Below, one piece after another: positions 10,464-19,779 of a stretch of DNA of 29,492 nucleotides (the first letter of the stretch is position 1; the number at the start of each line of letters is the position of its first letter). The position numbers were made by a program, and so were the translations under genes. The stretch is taken from contig JARBJD010000603.1 in NCBI GenBank assembly GCA_033064195.1, positions 1 to 29,492 on the forward strand, read 5' to 3'. The notes beneath the pieces are model-generated. The model did not search any database, was not told the DNA's origin, and saw only the letters and a list, made by a program, of their open reading frames with translations. The stretch comes from Blattamonas nauphoetae. Taxonomy: Eukaryota > Preaxostyla > Oxymonadida.

Positions 10464-12443
10464 ATGAACACACGACAGATTAATACTTTAGTGAATAGGT
10501 TACTGAATTGCACACAACACTCTCAAATCAAAATATTCAATGTTAAGTTCAATAGAGCCAACACTTTACCAGTATATGATGTCTATGATTCTAATGGAGA
10601 GTATGTAGCAAACGATGAGACATATTTTGAGGATTGGTTCAATGGAGGTCTCTCTCCAAAGTTAACTCTCTCAGTTGGAACAAAAGTAGTCTCACAATTT
10701 CTGATTGAATTCTTGGGAAAACGTGTCAGTGATGGGAGATGTGAAACGGCATACAAAAAGTATCGAGAATATCATCGAAAGTACAATCAACAAGTGACAC
10801 CAATTCTCTCACCAAGAGTTCGAAGCCCTGCAGAGGCTACACCAATACCCATTCCAGTGCAAAGACCAATAGTTGTAGAACCACCTGAATCTCCAATCAT
10901 TCCTGGACTGAAGAGAAACCTAAAATCGATTGGTATCGAGTATGAATATCCAATGAAGGAGAGGAAGTTCGAAGAGGATGATGAGGATGATGATGATGAT
11001 GATGAAGATGATGATGACATTATCCCAATTTCACAGATGCAGGATCCAATAGAGAGAAATCCCTTCTTCACACCAACCGTGTTCAACTACCCAGTGAGGG
11101 AGATCAGACAGAATGAACCGACGACACAGCAAGTTCTCAATAAGTTGGTACGAATGAAAGGATTGTTTGATCATCAACAGAGAAACGATTCAGAAGATGA
11201 ACAGATCAAAGCTGAGAACTCAATAATGAAAAATCAAAAGCAGATGGAACACTTTATTACATCACACATTCTGGATGCAAATAAAATGAACAGAGACACA
11301 TTCGTTCGAGCCTCGATAAACAGAAAGATTGCGAACGAAGATCTTGACTTCATTCTGACTCACACAAAACAAATCCCATTCGGAGGAAGATCATTTCAGG
11401 ATTGGTATGAGGAATATGATCATAGATGGAGTGCTGCACATCCCAGGAAAATTCGGAGAGAAAAAGGAAGTGACAGAATGAGAATTGATCCACCAACGAT
11501 GCCTAAAACAACAGAGAAAATTGTGTATCCATTTCGATCAAAAATGCAATTCATGTCGAAAGCAATTTCAGGTGATCCACAGAAGACTTCAGATAGAAAG
11601 GTTCCACAGAATTGTGATCGACCATACTTCTCTCCCAAGTTTGGATCATGGGAAATTGATCTCGTTTTCATTCAATCACCAACGTCGAAAACAGTTCTTC
11701 AGATTTATCTCTTTGCCATTAACATCAACACTAAATACCTGGTCGTCATTCCTGTTCTGGATAAATCATGGAGCAAAGTCAAGACTGCAATCAATGATCT
11801 GATAAATCATCATGGAGTTCATGTCAACAACATTCGTGGTGATGGAGAAGCAGCATGGACAAGTGGAGAAGCATCAGAGTTTTTCAAGGATCAGAATGTC
11901 AGCACATATTTCACAAGCTCACCATTCACAAATCATAATCGAATTGTCGATCGAGTGATCAGAACAATCAGAGATGGATTCCAGGACAATGCAACACAGA
12001 TGGCCAATCATTCATTGATGAATCAGATGGTTGAATACTACAACATGACTCCGCATCGAGCGTACTGGAACAAGTTCACTCCACAGCAGGCACAAAACAA
12101 TCGTGAAATTGAAGCACTGTATATCTCCAGTTGTGAAGGACAATTGAAGAACATCCAAAGACAACAGACATCACAGATGTTATGGAAATATAAACCAGGA
12201 AACATTCTATTGATTCACCTTGATCTGGACAAGACTGTTGCCAAGTTTCAGAAGAAGCGAAGACAGTTTCAATTCGTGGGGAAATTCATCGAATACAAAC
12301 ACGGTAATGTCGTAGCTACTCTACTGAATGGTCTCACGTGTCTATCGAAAGTTGTCTACGTTCCAATCCAACACACCAAGTTCCATGCAGACTCTATTGA
12401 CGACTTAACTCCAGAGTTCATTGCTGAATTCGGTCTTCTCTGA
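10464..12443 (+). CDS. int: Polinton rve-type integrase
   Basis: A 659-residue retroviral-type (rve) integrase, which joins the element's ends to host DNA in the nucleus. An unusually long amino-terminal half has no recognisable domain; it holds a proline-rich stretch (about residues 114-150) and a very acidic run (about 170-190, coded by a GAT/GAA-rich tract at 10975-11020). The catalytic RNase H-like fold covers about residues 390-510, with WEIDLVF (about 395), IRGDGEAAW (about 457) and IVDRVIRTIRDGF (about 493). A carboxy-terminal SH3/chromo-like segment (YKPGNILLIHLDLD...FVGKFIEYKHGNVVATLLN) lies at about 577-625. It is open over its whole length. The ATG at 10464 is set by the promoter box. 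Confidence 0.88.
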   Translation: MNTRQINTLVNRLLNCTQHSQIKIFNVKFNRANTLPVYDVYDSNGEYVANDETYFEDWFNGGLSPKLTLSVGTKVVSQFLIEFLGKRVSDGRCETAYKKYREYHRKYNQQVTPILSPRVRSPAEATPIPIPVQRPIVVEPPESPIIPGLKRNLKSIGIEYEYPMKERKFEEDDEDDDDDDEDDDDIIPISQMQDPIERNPFFTPTVFNYPVREIRQNEPTTQQVLNKLVRMKGLFDHQQRNDSEDEQIKAENSIMKNQKQMEHFITSHILDANKMNRDTFVRASINRKIANEDLDFILTHTKQIPFGGRSFQDWYEEYDHRWSAAHPRKIRREKGSDRMRIDPPTMPKTTEKIVYPFRSKMQFMSKAISGDPQKTSDRKVPQNCDRPYFSPKFGSWEIDLVFIQSPTSKTVLQIYLFAININTKYLVVIPVLDKSWSKVKTAINDLINHHGVHVNNIRGDGEAAWTSGEASEFFKDQNVSTYFTSSPFTNHNRIVDRVIRTIRDGFQDNATQMANHSLMNQMVEYYNMTPHRAYWNKFTPQQAQNNREIEALYISSCEGQLKNIQRQQTSQMLWKYKPGNILLIHLDLDKTVAKFQKKRRQFQFVGKFIEYKHGNVVATLLNGLTCLSKVVYVPIQHTKFHADSIDDLTPEFIAEFGLL

Positions 12444-12479
12444 CCTCAGAACTTCGTTCGTTTTCAAAAATGTTTCAGA

Positions 12480-12497
12480 TATTTTTATTTCACTTAA
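12480..12497 (+). promoter_or_regulatory. T-rich promoter of small coiled-coil gene
   Basis: TATTTTTATTTCACTTAAATG, with the ATG at 12498. Confidence 0.6.
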
Positions 12498-12941
12498 ATG
12501 ACATCACTGAAAATATTAGAACCGTTTGATCCAGAACAAAAGGAGTTCACAAACATCCACGACTTTCAGAGATACTTGGAGAAGAATAGAAAAGAACTGA
12601 ATGAGTACACAACTCAGAAACTGAATAGGATGATTCAAATCGATGGATACAGAATTACAAAAATAAGAGGTGAGATTGCACTGAGGAAACGATATGATGA
12701 TGCTTCCACTTCTCCTAATTCACTCTCGATTGACCAAAGATTATCTGACATTGAAGAATCAATTCGAGCGCTGACTGACTCAATTGGAAACCTTATTCAA
12801 GAATTATCGGACAGTCCGGTTTACCCCTTCTTTGTTGATCTCATTCAGTGCAACTCCATCTGTGTTGTATCGAAGAATGATTGCTTCACACTTTTGTTTT
12901 CGTTGATACACATTCCAGAATTGTCGAATATCTATTGGTGA
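12498..12941 (+). CDS. Small coiled-coil protein, unknown
   Basis: A 147-residue protein with no family I recognise. The first 110 residues look real: a charged helical start (FQRYLEKNRKELNEY) and a heptad-like run (SIDQRLSDIEESIRALTDSI) that should form a coiled coil. The last 46 residues (from 12804) are encoded antisense to the 3' end of the ATPase gene and differ in character (hydrophobic, cysteine-rich), so the natural protein may have ended near 12800. The promoter and compact size fit a small structural or scaffolding protein, but that is only context. Confidence 0.6.
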   Translation: MTSLKILEPFDPEQKEFTNIHDFQRYLEKNRKELNEYTTQKLNRMIQIDGYRITKIRGEIALRKRYDDASTSPNSLSIDQRLSDIEESIRALTDSIGNLIQELSDSPVYPFFVDLIQCNSICVVSKNDCFTLLFSLIHIPELSNIYW

Positions 12942-13649
12942 GTTCAACTGAGGATAGACTCGACTGATTCGTTCTTTATTGAAGCCTCCAAAGATCCACA
13001 TCGAATCAATGTTTGACTTCATATCTGCTGACAAACTGAAGAGCTCATGCATCGTCAGAAAGAATGTGAACTTTGGTTGTCGATTCTCCAATAAAAGGTC
13101 CATCATTGTCATTCTATTTTTGGATGTTCTACGTTCACCTAGGATTCGACGACAGTCATCAAGGAGGATAATCGTTTGGAGATTTTTCACTGAGAAGTCA
13201 TCAATGTAAAGTGAGTCAAAGAGATCTTCTCGACACTCATCAGTGATTCTGTCTTGCCACTGATTGTCAAGAATCTCTTCATACGCAGCTTTCGATTCAG
13301 AGAGTTCCAATAGAAATGGAAGTGCATCATCGTATTTGACTTTGACATAAGGAACATTCAGTATTGGTTTAAATTTATCGAAGGTTGGATCAATGTTCTT
13401 ATCAGTGACGAAGACAAACAAGTGAAAGAGTTCATTCATAACTTGAACATTTTGGAGCTTGGCAACCTCTCGAAGAGCATTGAATGTTTTCCCACTTCCT
13501 CTGTTTCCAACGAGGACATTGACACTATTGCGATTGAAATTCAAGTCTGGATGTATTTGTGATTGCACTTCATGAGAAACATTCCTATTTGATGCTTCAC
13601 TCAATTTTGCATTCACATATGCTGTTAATGATTGATTCGATTTCTTCAT
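12804..13649 (-). CDS. Polinton DNA-packaging ATPase
   Basis: A 281-residue FtsK/HerA-type (A32-like) ATPase that would drive element DNA into the capsid. The Walker A loop is GNRGSGKT (residues 48-55) and the Walker B strand is TIILLDDC (about 159-166). A later conserved segment, FFLTMHELFSLSADMKSNID (about 196-214), sits where the sensor/arginine-finger region lies in this family. The length is typical for Polinton ATPases. The start at 13649 (MKKSNQSLTAYV) is chosen over the longer open frame to 13868, because the extra part overlaps the divergent gene at 13712 and lacks similarity. It is one of two minus-strand genes in the core, is convergent with the gene at 12498, and is divergent from the gene at 13712. 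Confidence 0.88.
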   Translation of the reverse strand: MKKSNQSLTAYVNAKLSEASNRNVSHEVQSQIHPDLNFNRNSVNVLVGNRGSGKTFNALREVAKLQNVQVMNELFHLFVFVTDKNIDPTFDKFKPILNVPYVKVKYDDALPFLLELSESKAAYEEILDNQWQDRITDECREDLFDSLYIDDFSVKNLQTIILLDDCRRILGERRTSKNRMTMMDLLLENRQPKFTFFLTMHELFSLSADMKSNIDSMWIFGGFNKERISRVYPQLNSPIDIRQFWNVYQRKQKCEAIILRYNTDGVALNEINKEGVNRTVR

Positions 13650-13711
13650 TTGTGATTTAACTCTAATTAAAATATACTTTTGGTTTTTTTTATTTTGTAT
13701 GAAAACACACA
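13650..13711. promoter_or_regulatory. Divergent promoter, ATPase and 13712 gene
   Basis: A 62-bp AT-rich gap between two divergent start codons. The plus-strand side has GGTTTTTTTTATTTTGTATG and then an ATG at 13712. The minus-strand side has AAGTATATTTTAATTAGAG before the ATPase ATG at 13649. Confidence 0.6.
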
Positions 13712-14673
13712 ATGTCACAAAAGATAGTGTACGTTCAACCACAAAGAAAAGCACAAGCGAAGAAACCAAGAATGAGATACGCAGCAGAGACTCAAGCAGC
13801 ATTGAAACGAATCTATGCCGACGATGATATTCAAACCAGACGCAATGATGCTCTGTGTAGTCTTCCATCAGCTCGTGAGTATATTACGAGAACTGGACGA
13901 AATTGGACTGCGAAAGTAGAACAATATGGACAAGTTCCTGATGTGATGGTCTACGAGAATGATACTGGAGATCTGATTGCAGTCAATGGTGCCATGCTAA
14001 CTCCATACAACAGCAGACCAGTCAAAGAGACATACTATGCAATGAATCCAACACCAGACATGCGAAGACTGAAACCATACACATCATTCAATCAAGAGAA
14101 TGGAAGGAGAATCAAAGCTGTACATCGGAATTTCCTCAAAATGGAACATACGATTTGCCAACCAATTATCGAGACATCAGCTATGAAGAGATGAAGACCA
14201 AACGATCTCAACAACCATATGCAATAATGAAGAGAGCTGTTGGTGAACACATGACAGACACATTGGGAATAACTCGTGCAAATCGAAGCAATCCAGCTGA
14301 TCCCAGCAAGAATGTGTTAGACAATATGGTGTTCAATTCAATTCAATCACAGATTGCATCACTGATGTGGGATCAATGGCTTCATGATCATGTTCAGGAC
14401 TACAATCCCAGTATGAAACAAAAGAAAGCCTTCAAAGATCAGATTTATCCAGTGTTTCTCCAAATGATCACTCAAGATACAACGTATTTATCGGAATACT
14501 GTACTCGCTATTCAACTCACATATCAACAGAAGTTAATAAACTGAAAGCCAAAGCATTCAAAACAGTCACAGATGATGATATCAGTGGATACCAATCTGA
14601 AATGCCTGGGTATTATCGATTTGCACAGTTGGACAGTTCTGGAATGGGAGCTATAGATCGAGCAGAAATGTGA
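13712..14673 (+). pseudogene. Unknown Polinton structural-type gene
   Basis: No family recognised. The first part is basic and glutamine-rich (MSQKIVYVQPQRKAQAKKPR) and continues with a compact alpha/beta-looking segment (YGQVPDVMVYENDTGDLIAV). The later part is mainly helical (NMVFNSIQSQIASLMWDQWL). Its place between the packaging ATPase and the capsid cluster, and the divergent promoter it shares with the ATPase, suggest a virion or assembly protein. It is a fossil with about one break. Confidence 0.6.
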
Positions 14674-14689
14674 ATTTAAAAACATTAAT

Positions 14690-14715
14690 ATATATTTTTA
14701 TTTTTATAGAAAGTG
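14690..14715 (+). promoter_or_regulatory. T-rich promoter of the 14716 gene
   Basis: ATATATTTTTATTTTTATAG, then AAAGTGATG with the ATG at 14716. The TAAATG box is not conserved here. Confidence 0.45.
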
Positions 14716-15299
14716 ATGCAACCAATTCTAAGTTGTCAATTTACGAAACACACAAGTTCTTCTTCAGTACCAACATCAATCACCAACAATGTCATCATCG
14801 ACAACAAAGGATCCAATTCTGGAAGATCGAAACTCGAAGATCGAAATGACCAGAGCGCAAATGTGGAGCTTGAAATGAACGAGGTGCTTATGATCCACCA
14901 CTGGAGACATATCCATCAGCACCAATTCAAAGCCGTTCAATTCCGCTTCGAGAATACACATCCAACATTTCAGCATTCAAAGATCAGCTCCTGCTCGTCT
15001 ACAAGAATGCATTCGCTTGCGAAAAGAAACTATTGAATAACCTGATTGAACCATCGAAGAAACTGATCACAAACCAAAGTGATTTATGTGCTCTGATTGC
15101 GACACTCACTGGGATCAATGATGTGGTGATTGAACTGGATGACCTGTCCGATAAGTGTTTATGTCTGAATAAACTCCCAGTGTTTAGAACCATTTTCAAG
15201 ATCCTTGTTGGTGGAAAAGACATGAGTATTGCCTACAATGAAGCATACAACACTATTCTCAATTATGGCATTTCTCTGACAAAGGCAATACCCCGTTAG
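14716..15299 (+). pseudogene. Unknown Polinton gene before hairpin
   Basis: The start is MQPILSCQFTKHTSSSS, a serine-rich head. The best-preserved segment near the 3' end is mixed alpha/beta (CALIATLTGINDVVIELDDL, then NKLPVFRTIFKILVGGKDMS). I do not recognise the family. It is followed directly by a strong hairpin. It is broken, about one break. Confidence 0.5.
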
Positions 15300-15327
15300 G
15301 GCAGAAATCTCTTCTGAGATTTTTCCC
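15299..15327 (+). terminator. Hairpin at gene end
   Basis: GGGC-AGAAATCTC-TTCT-GAGATTTTT-CCC: a 12-pair stem (one G-T pair) with one bulged C and a four-base loop, starting on the last base of the stop codon. It lies before the next promoter, so a transcript 3'-end or processing signal is the simplest reading. Confidence 0.6.
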
Positions 15328-15349
15328 GAGATAAATTATTAATGAATTG

Positions 15350-15369
15350 TATTTTTTATTTTTCTATAA
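15350..15369 (+). promoter_or_regulatory. T-rich promoter of the 15370 gene
   Basis: ATTTTTTATTTTTCTATAAATG, with the ATG at 15370; nearly the same 20 bases precede the capsid gene at 18035. Confidence 0.7.
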
Positions 15370-15711
15370 ATGGCACCAGGAAGTTTCAACAAACTCAAAA
15401 ATATCGGCAAGCAATTCTTTCAATTCATCAAACCTCTAGCTCCAACATTGCTTCAAGTTGGTGGTGGATTGCTCTCTCAAACGAACAGTAAATTCGGACA
15501 AACCGCGGGTGGAATACTCAATGGATTAGGAGGAATGATGGACGTTTATCAACAGTCTCGCAGAGGCTCTGAGTGGGACACTCAACAAAACAAGGCGATC
15601 AATCGTCAACAAAAACCGCAGATGATCGAATATGAACCACCACGAAATGGACGATACTCCAATGATGATATGCCACTCTCGTCAAATTCCAAAATTCAAT
15701 TCAAAGGATAA
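15370..15711 (+). CDS. Small MAPG protein 1, membrane-active type
   Basis: A 113-residue protein starting MAPGSFNKLKNIGKQFFQFI. Residues 5-40 form an amphipathic basic helix followed by a glycine-rich hydrophobic stretch (LLQVGGGLLSQT, then GGILNGLGGMM). The rest is polar. The same MAPG start and helix-plus-glycine layout occurs in the next gene. In adenoviruses and many Polintons small proteins of this type (pVI or pX analogues) bind DNA or disrupt membranes during entry; assignment to that role here is inference from composition and position just before the capsid genes. Confidence 0.65.
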   Translation: MAPGSFNKLKNIGKQFFQFIKPLAPTLLQVGGGLLSQTNSKFGQTAGGILNGLGGMMDVYQQSRRGSEWDTQQNKAINRQQKPQMIEYEPPRNGRYSNDDMPLSSNSKIQFKG

Positions 15712-15730
15712 ACATTCACTAGTATTCGAA

Positions 15731-15748
15731 TATTTTTATTTTCCTAAA
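15731..15748 (+). promoter_or_regulatory. T-rich promoter of the 15749 gene
   Basis: AATATTTTTATTTTCCTAAAATG, with the ATG at 15749. Confidence 0.6.
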
Positions 15749-16048
15749 ATGGCACCAGGTTGGTTATCAAAATTAGCAGCAGTTGGCAAAAACATACTCA
15801 GAGTTGGAGCTCCATTTCTGAACCTAATTCCCTTCGTTGGACCACTGATTTCGAAGGTTGCACAGACAGGTGTTGAAATGATTCCAGACGTGAAATCGGA
15901 TCAGCAAATCCATGCAGAAAAGATGGCACAATATGAGCAAGCGATCAATGAAGGAAACACTGCAGTAGCGAACAAGCTCAGAGGAGAAATACTGAAACTG
16001 GAAGAAAAGCTGAAACCAAAAGCGAAGAAACCAAAAAAGAAAAAGTAA
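15749..16048 (+). CDS. Small MAPG protein 2, membrane-active type
   Basis: A 99-residue protein starting MAPGWLSKLAAVGKNILRVG. An amphipathic, hydrophobic first third (PFLNLIPFVGPLISKVAQTG) is followed by a charged helix (about residues 50-90) and a very basic tail (PKAKKPKKKK). The lysine tail suggests DNA binding or nuclear localisation; the head resembles membrane-lytic capsid proteins. It probably arose with the 15370 gene by duplication or convergence of the first 20 residues. The ATG at 15749 is chosen because it sits in the promoter box; an earlier in-frame start at 15632 would overlap the preceding gene. Confidence 0.65.
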   Translation: MAPGWLSKLAAVGKNILRVGAPFLNLIPFVGPLISKVAQTGVEMIPDVKSDQQIHAEKMAQYEQAINEGNTAVANKLRGEILKLEEKLKPKAKKPKKKK

Positions 16049-16068
16049 CTAGAGTTAAAGCATAAATG

Positions 16069-16089
16069 TAATTTTTTATTTTTGATAAA
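16069..16089 (+). promoter_or_regulatory. T-rich promoter of first capsid gene
   Basis: AATTTTTTATTTTTGATAAAATG, with the ATG at 16090. Just upstream is the small palindrome AACTAGAGTT (16046-16055). Confidence 0.65.
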
Positions 16090-17950
16090 ATGAACTCGCA
16101 TATAACACATCTGACAAACAAAAGAACTGGAGCATCATCTTTGACTGGAAATACCACTGGATCAATAGAATACACTCGAGATGATATTGGTCAAATACAA
16201 CAGCAACTCATGTCCGAACATCACATTAATTACCTTCTGAATGATGGGGCACACAGTACTTCGATTCAAGGAATTGAAACCATCAGAGAATGCACGATTC
16301 TACACAGGACAAGAGATAATCATTCCACTGACTGGCAATCAGGACATTTGTCAAATTGATGATTCATTCACAACGTTCACAATGACTGCGACATTGAGAG
16401 TCAATAATTGGCAAACAACTGCTGGTAAAGTTGGATCGTACATGAATGAGAGAATCTTCATCTTCGTTGGACTCAAGCATTCGGCATCAATCTTTCGTGA
16501 CCTTACTGTTCTTCACAACAATCAGAGAATCATCAGCACAACAAACAATGATGTATCAATGGAGTCTCACATCTACAATATGATCAAACCGAAGAGTCAA
16601 TTGGAGAATCGAAAACATTGTCACACACCTTGGCAGAATGCTTGGAATCATGATGAATCAGTTGCTGGTGTCTATATTCCACTTTCTGATTTTACAACGA
16701 CGTCTGGAACAGGAGTGTTTCAAGACACAATTGATGTGCCAATTCGCGTGTCAATCAATCTTGAAGATCTTCTCATTTTCTCTGGAATGACTGACTATCC
16801 AAAATGTCTCTTTGGTGATTTGAAATTGAGTGTGCACATGAATGAGGATGCGTTTGTTTGTTGTTCTGTGAATCCTGAACTTACTTTGAAAGATACACTA
16901 TCATCACTCGTAACTGGAACAGCAGCAGCACCAACGATTAAAGCAGCAATTCTCAATTGTATTCAACATCGTCCCTATTTCTTGAATAACCTTGTCACCT
17001 CATGCACAAAGAACTTCGTTCAAATTGGCCAATCATTTCTTCAACCAACCGTTACTAAAGACATTGTTTGTTCAACAGCCAATGCCGTGACAACAGAACC
17101 AGAATTCGTCGATCAGTACATCTCATTAAACGTCACAAACTATCGGATTGATGATGTGTATTGCATGAGTGCTGGATACAAAATGAAAGATGGTGCGAGA
17201 AAGAAACTCATGGAGATGTATCAGAATCGTCCTGGAACAATTCCAGCAGAGAAGATCTCATTCTATCCATTTCAGAAGACGCCAACGGCAACAGGAATTG
17301 ATTGTACTCAGCAAATGGTTGTTGTGAATGCAAAGGATATCATGCTTCTCTTCCGTCACTACGACAATGAAGTCACTTGTTTCCATAATCCAATGCAGAA
17401 GAACATCCAAGTGACTTTACAAAACAGGTATTATCCAGAACAACCAACGACAACTATTGGAGCTCGCTTCTATCAGTTCGCATTATCGACTCTCAATCTC
17501 GATTCATACCTAGCTGTTCCTGATGATTTGGAGCGATCACTGACGGATTCTCTCGTTGAAGAGAAACTCACTGGTGACGGCAATTATCCCAATGAAACAA
17601 TGACAAGAGTTCGTCCAGTTCATGACAATACTGACTTCCTTCTGTGCTTTCCTACTCAGAGAAGTGGATGTCCAACGAACTGCAATGATTCCATCAGTTC
17701 AAGAGGAAATACTGCTGTCACTTTGAGATCGCATCCAATCTATCAGGGTAATCTTGACACATACTACAATGTTTACAACCCAAGTCAAAGTGGTGGTGAT
17801 ATGACAACATTTACACATCCTCCAGCACCGATTCTAGCAACCACTGCAACGACATGGTGGGTCTTACGATTCAGCAATGGTGAACCCAAAGTTGAGTACT
17901 ATCCTAATCACACATTGAAAGCATTACACAAAGATTTGGGAATCATGTAG
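16090..17950 (+). pseudogene. mcp: Major capsid protein, first paralog
   Basis: Best read as the Polinton double jelly-roll major capsid protein. Visible beta-strand-rich signatures are IFRDLTVLHNNQRIIST, the strand pair PIRVSINLEDLLIFSGM and FGDLKLSVHMNEDAFV, and near the end SHPIYQGNLDTYYN and TTWWVLRFSNGEPKVEYYP. The size and the place after the ATPase fit known Polinton capsid genes. The second paralog at 18035 shares the same landmarks in the same order. It is followed by a hairpin-like sequence. It is broken, about one break. Confidence 0.75.
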
Positions 17951-17990
17951 AGACTCTCATCGGGGGTTCGAAGCCTCTGGCGAGACAAAA
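17951..17990 (+). terminator. Imperfect hairpin after capsid gene
   Basis: Just after the capsid stop: TCTC...GGGG-GTTCGAAG-CCTC...GAGA can fold into an interrupted stem with the palindrome TTCGAA in the loop. The string GGGTTCGAAGCCTCTGGCGA is nearly repeated at 26453. Confidence 0.4.
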
Positions 17991-18014
17991 CAGTAAAAGA
18001 AATTATTGATATTG

Positions 18015-18034
18015 TATTTTTTATTTTTCTATAA
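18015..18034 (+). promoter_or_regulatory. T-rich promoter of second capsid gene
   Basis: ATTTTTTATTTTTCTATAAATG, with the ATG at 18035; a close copy of the promoter at 15350-15369. Confidence 0.7.
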
Positions 18035-19748
18035 ATGAGAAGTTTCAGATCAAATCAATCCAAACCAACATCGACATTAATTGAGCAAATTGAAGTGCAA
18101 TCATATCTGCCAAAACAATGGGATTCAGAACCTCACGTGTATTCAATTCAGGAAGTGCATCCAACAAATCCTCCTATGCCATGTAGAATTGGAGATGAGA
18201 TTGAAGTTCCATTGTGCTATGACGGACATGATGTTCTGAGTTTGCGAAGAGTCATTTGCGTATCGATCTCACGATTACTGTTCCATACAAAAACCAACAC
18301 AATGGGGGAGAAGTTTTGTATCTTTCTTCGGAATGTTCTACGGTTTCAAGTCATCATCAGATGCAATTCGAGACATGAGATTGGTGGACAGTAAAGGAAA
18401 CATTATTGACAACACACTTCAGAATAATCATGTTCACGAATCATTTCTGTATCACACTTTCAAGTCGTATGAGGAGAAAAACAACATGAAGCATTGTTAC
18501 AGTCTATTTGAAAATGTTCAGAGAATGGATCCAAGTGTGTGTGGAGCATATTTAATCCCAATGGGTGGTACAGAAACCTCATATCCGTTAACCATTCCTC
18601 TTGTAATACCATTTGTGAATCTCCTTCCACTGAGTACCTTTGATCAGTATCCGAATTCAATCTTTGGCAATTTACGGTTACGATTTCATTTGACAACTGA
18701 TTCTCTTGTGTATTGTCCCATTCGAGCATCAACTGTCATTCAAAAACACTTCAAGAAAAATTAGATATCCCAACTTACGGGCAGGTTGATCATAATACTG
18801 AACGAGGTTATCTTCAGATGATGCATGATAGAGAATGGTCAACTTTAACTATGGAGTTTACACAAATTGGGAATCCAGTTCTACAATGTGAAAGACATAG
18901 AGGACCGAACCACCGAAGGAACAGCGTCTGTTGTTTCGCATTGGGATTGGATAGAACCTAAACAGACAACTTCAACTGTCCTCTCCTCATCAGTGGATAA
19001 AGTCGCTTCAATTTGTTATGGATATCAAATTACTGACGCCACAAAGCAATCTCTCTTCAACACTTACTCAAAAACTGTGTATGTCATCAAAGCAGAAAGA
19101 ATTGACACGCAATCATTCCAATCATCTGCAAATGCCATGGGAGTGAGATCAAACATCAGTATCAAACTCAACAATCTCATGAATCTTATGTGCCTATTCC
19201 CTGAAAGACCAAACGAGTGTACAGTCTTTCGCAATCCTCAATATGTTGGTCAATTCGAAATGCTTGGATCCAACTTTCCCAATTTCCCAATGTCAACCAT
19301 CTCACCAGAGTTCTATCAAATGATGATGGTGAACGGTGATTTCATTGGTTGTTCTGCAACAGAAGAGTTTGAGAATTCCATTTGTGAACCTCGAATTTGG
19401 GAAAGAAGGAGTTCGACTGCCATAACACGGTACAAGAAAATAAAACCATTCACAGATGCAACTTGTTTCACTTTTATGGTTCCAACAGATCGAAGTGAAA
19501 TTGCTGGTGGTGAAGAAGGTATTTCAACAGCAGAATCAGTCAACATTGTCTTCAGAGGAACACCTATCAATCAGGGTGAACTCGATCCATATTTCACCTC
19601 AACTCCAGAAGGTCCTCCTCCACCTATTTTGGCATTGCATCAGGCTACTTACTGGTTGTTCTGGATTGAGAATGGACAACCACGAGTGCGATATGTCATT
19701 GATCGTCGACTTCAAGAAGCGTATGAAGAAGTGAAGAGAGGGTATTAA
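18035..19748 (+). pseudogene. Major capsid protein, second paralog
   Basis: A diverged tandem relative of the 16090 gene with nearly the same length. Corresponding landmarks are FGNLRLRFHLTTDSLVYC (against FGDLKLSVHMNEDAFVCC), FRGTPINQGELDPYFTS (against SHPIYQGNLDTYYN) and ATYWLFWIENGQPRVRYV (against TTWWVLRFSNGEPKVEYY). Like the first, it should be a jelly-roll capsid subunit; two different major shell proteins may have built the virion. It is broken, about two breaks. Confidence 0.72.
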
Positions 19749-19754
19749 ATTGAA

Positions 19755-19779
19755 TATTTTATTTTTGAAGAAATCACAA
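19755..19779 (+). promoter_or_regulatory. T-rich promoter of minor capsid candidate
   Basis: AATATTTTATTTTTGAAGAA, then TCACAAATG with the ATG at 19780. Confidence 0.5.

Noticed and set aside
10787-11086. Serine-run open frame on the minus strand
   Set aside because: It is the shadow of the acidic Asp/Glu tract in the integrase.
13650-13868. Longer amino-terminal extension of the ATPase
   Set aside because: It overlaps the divergent promoter and the start of the 13712 gene, and shows no similarity to the family.
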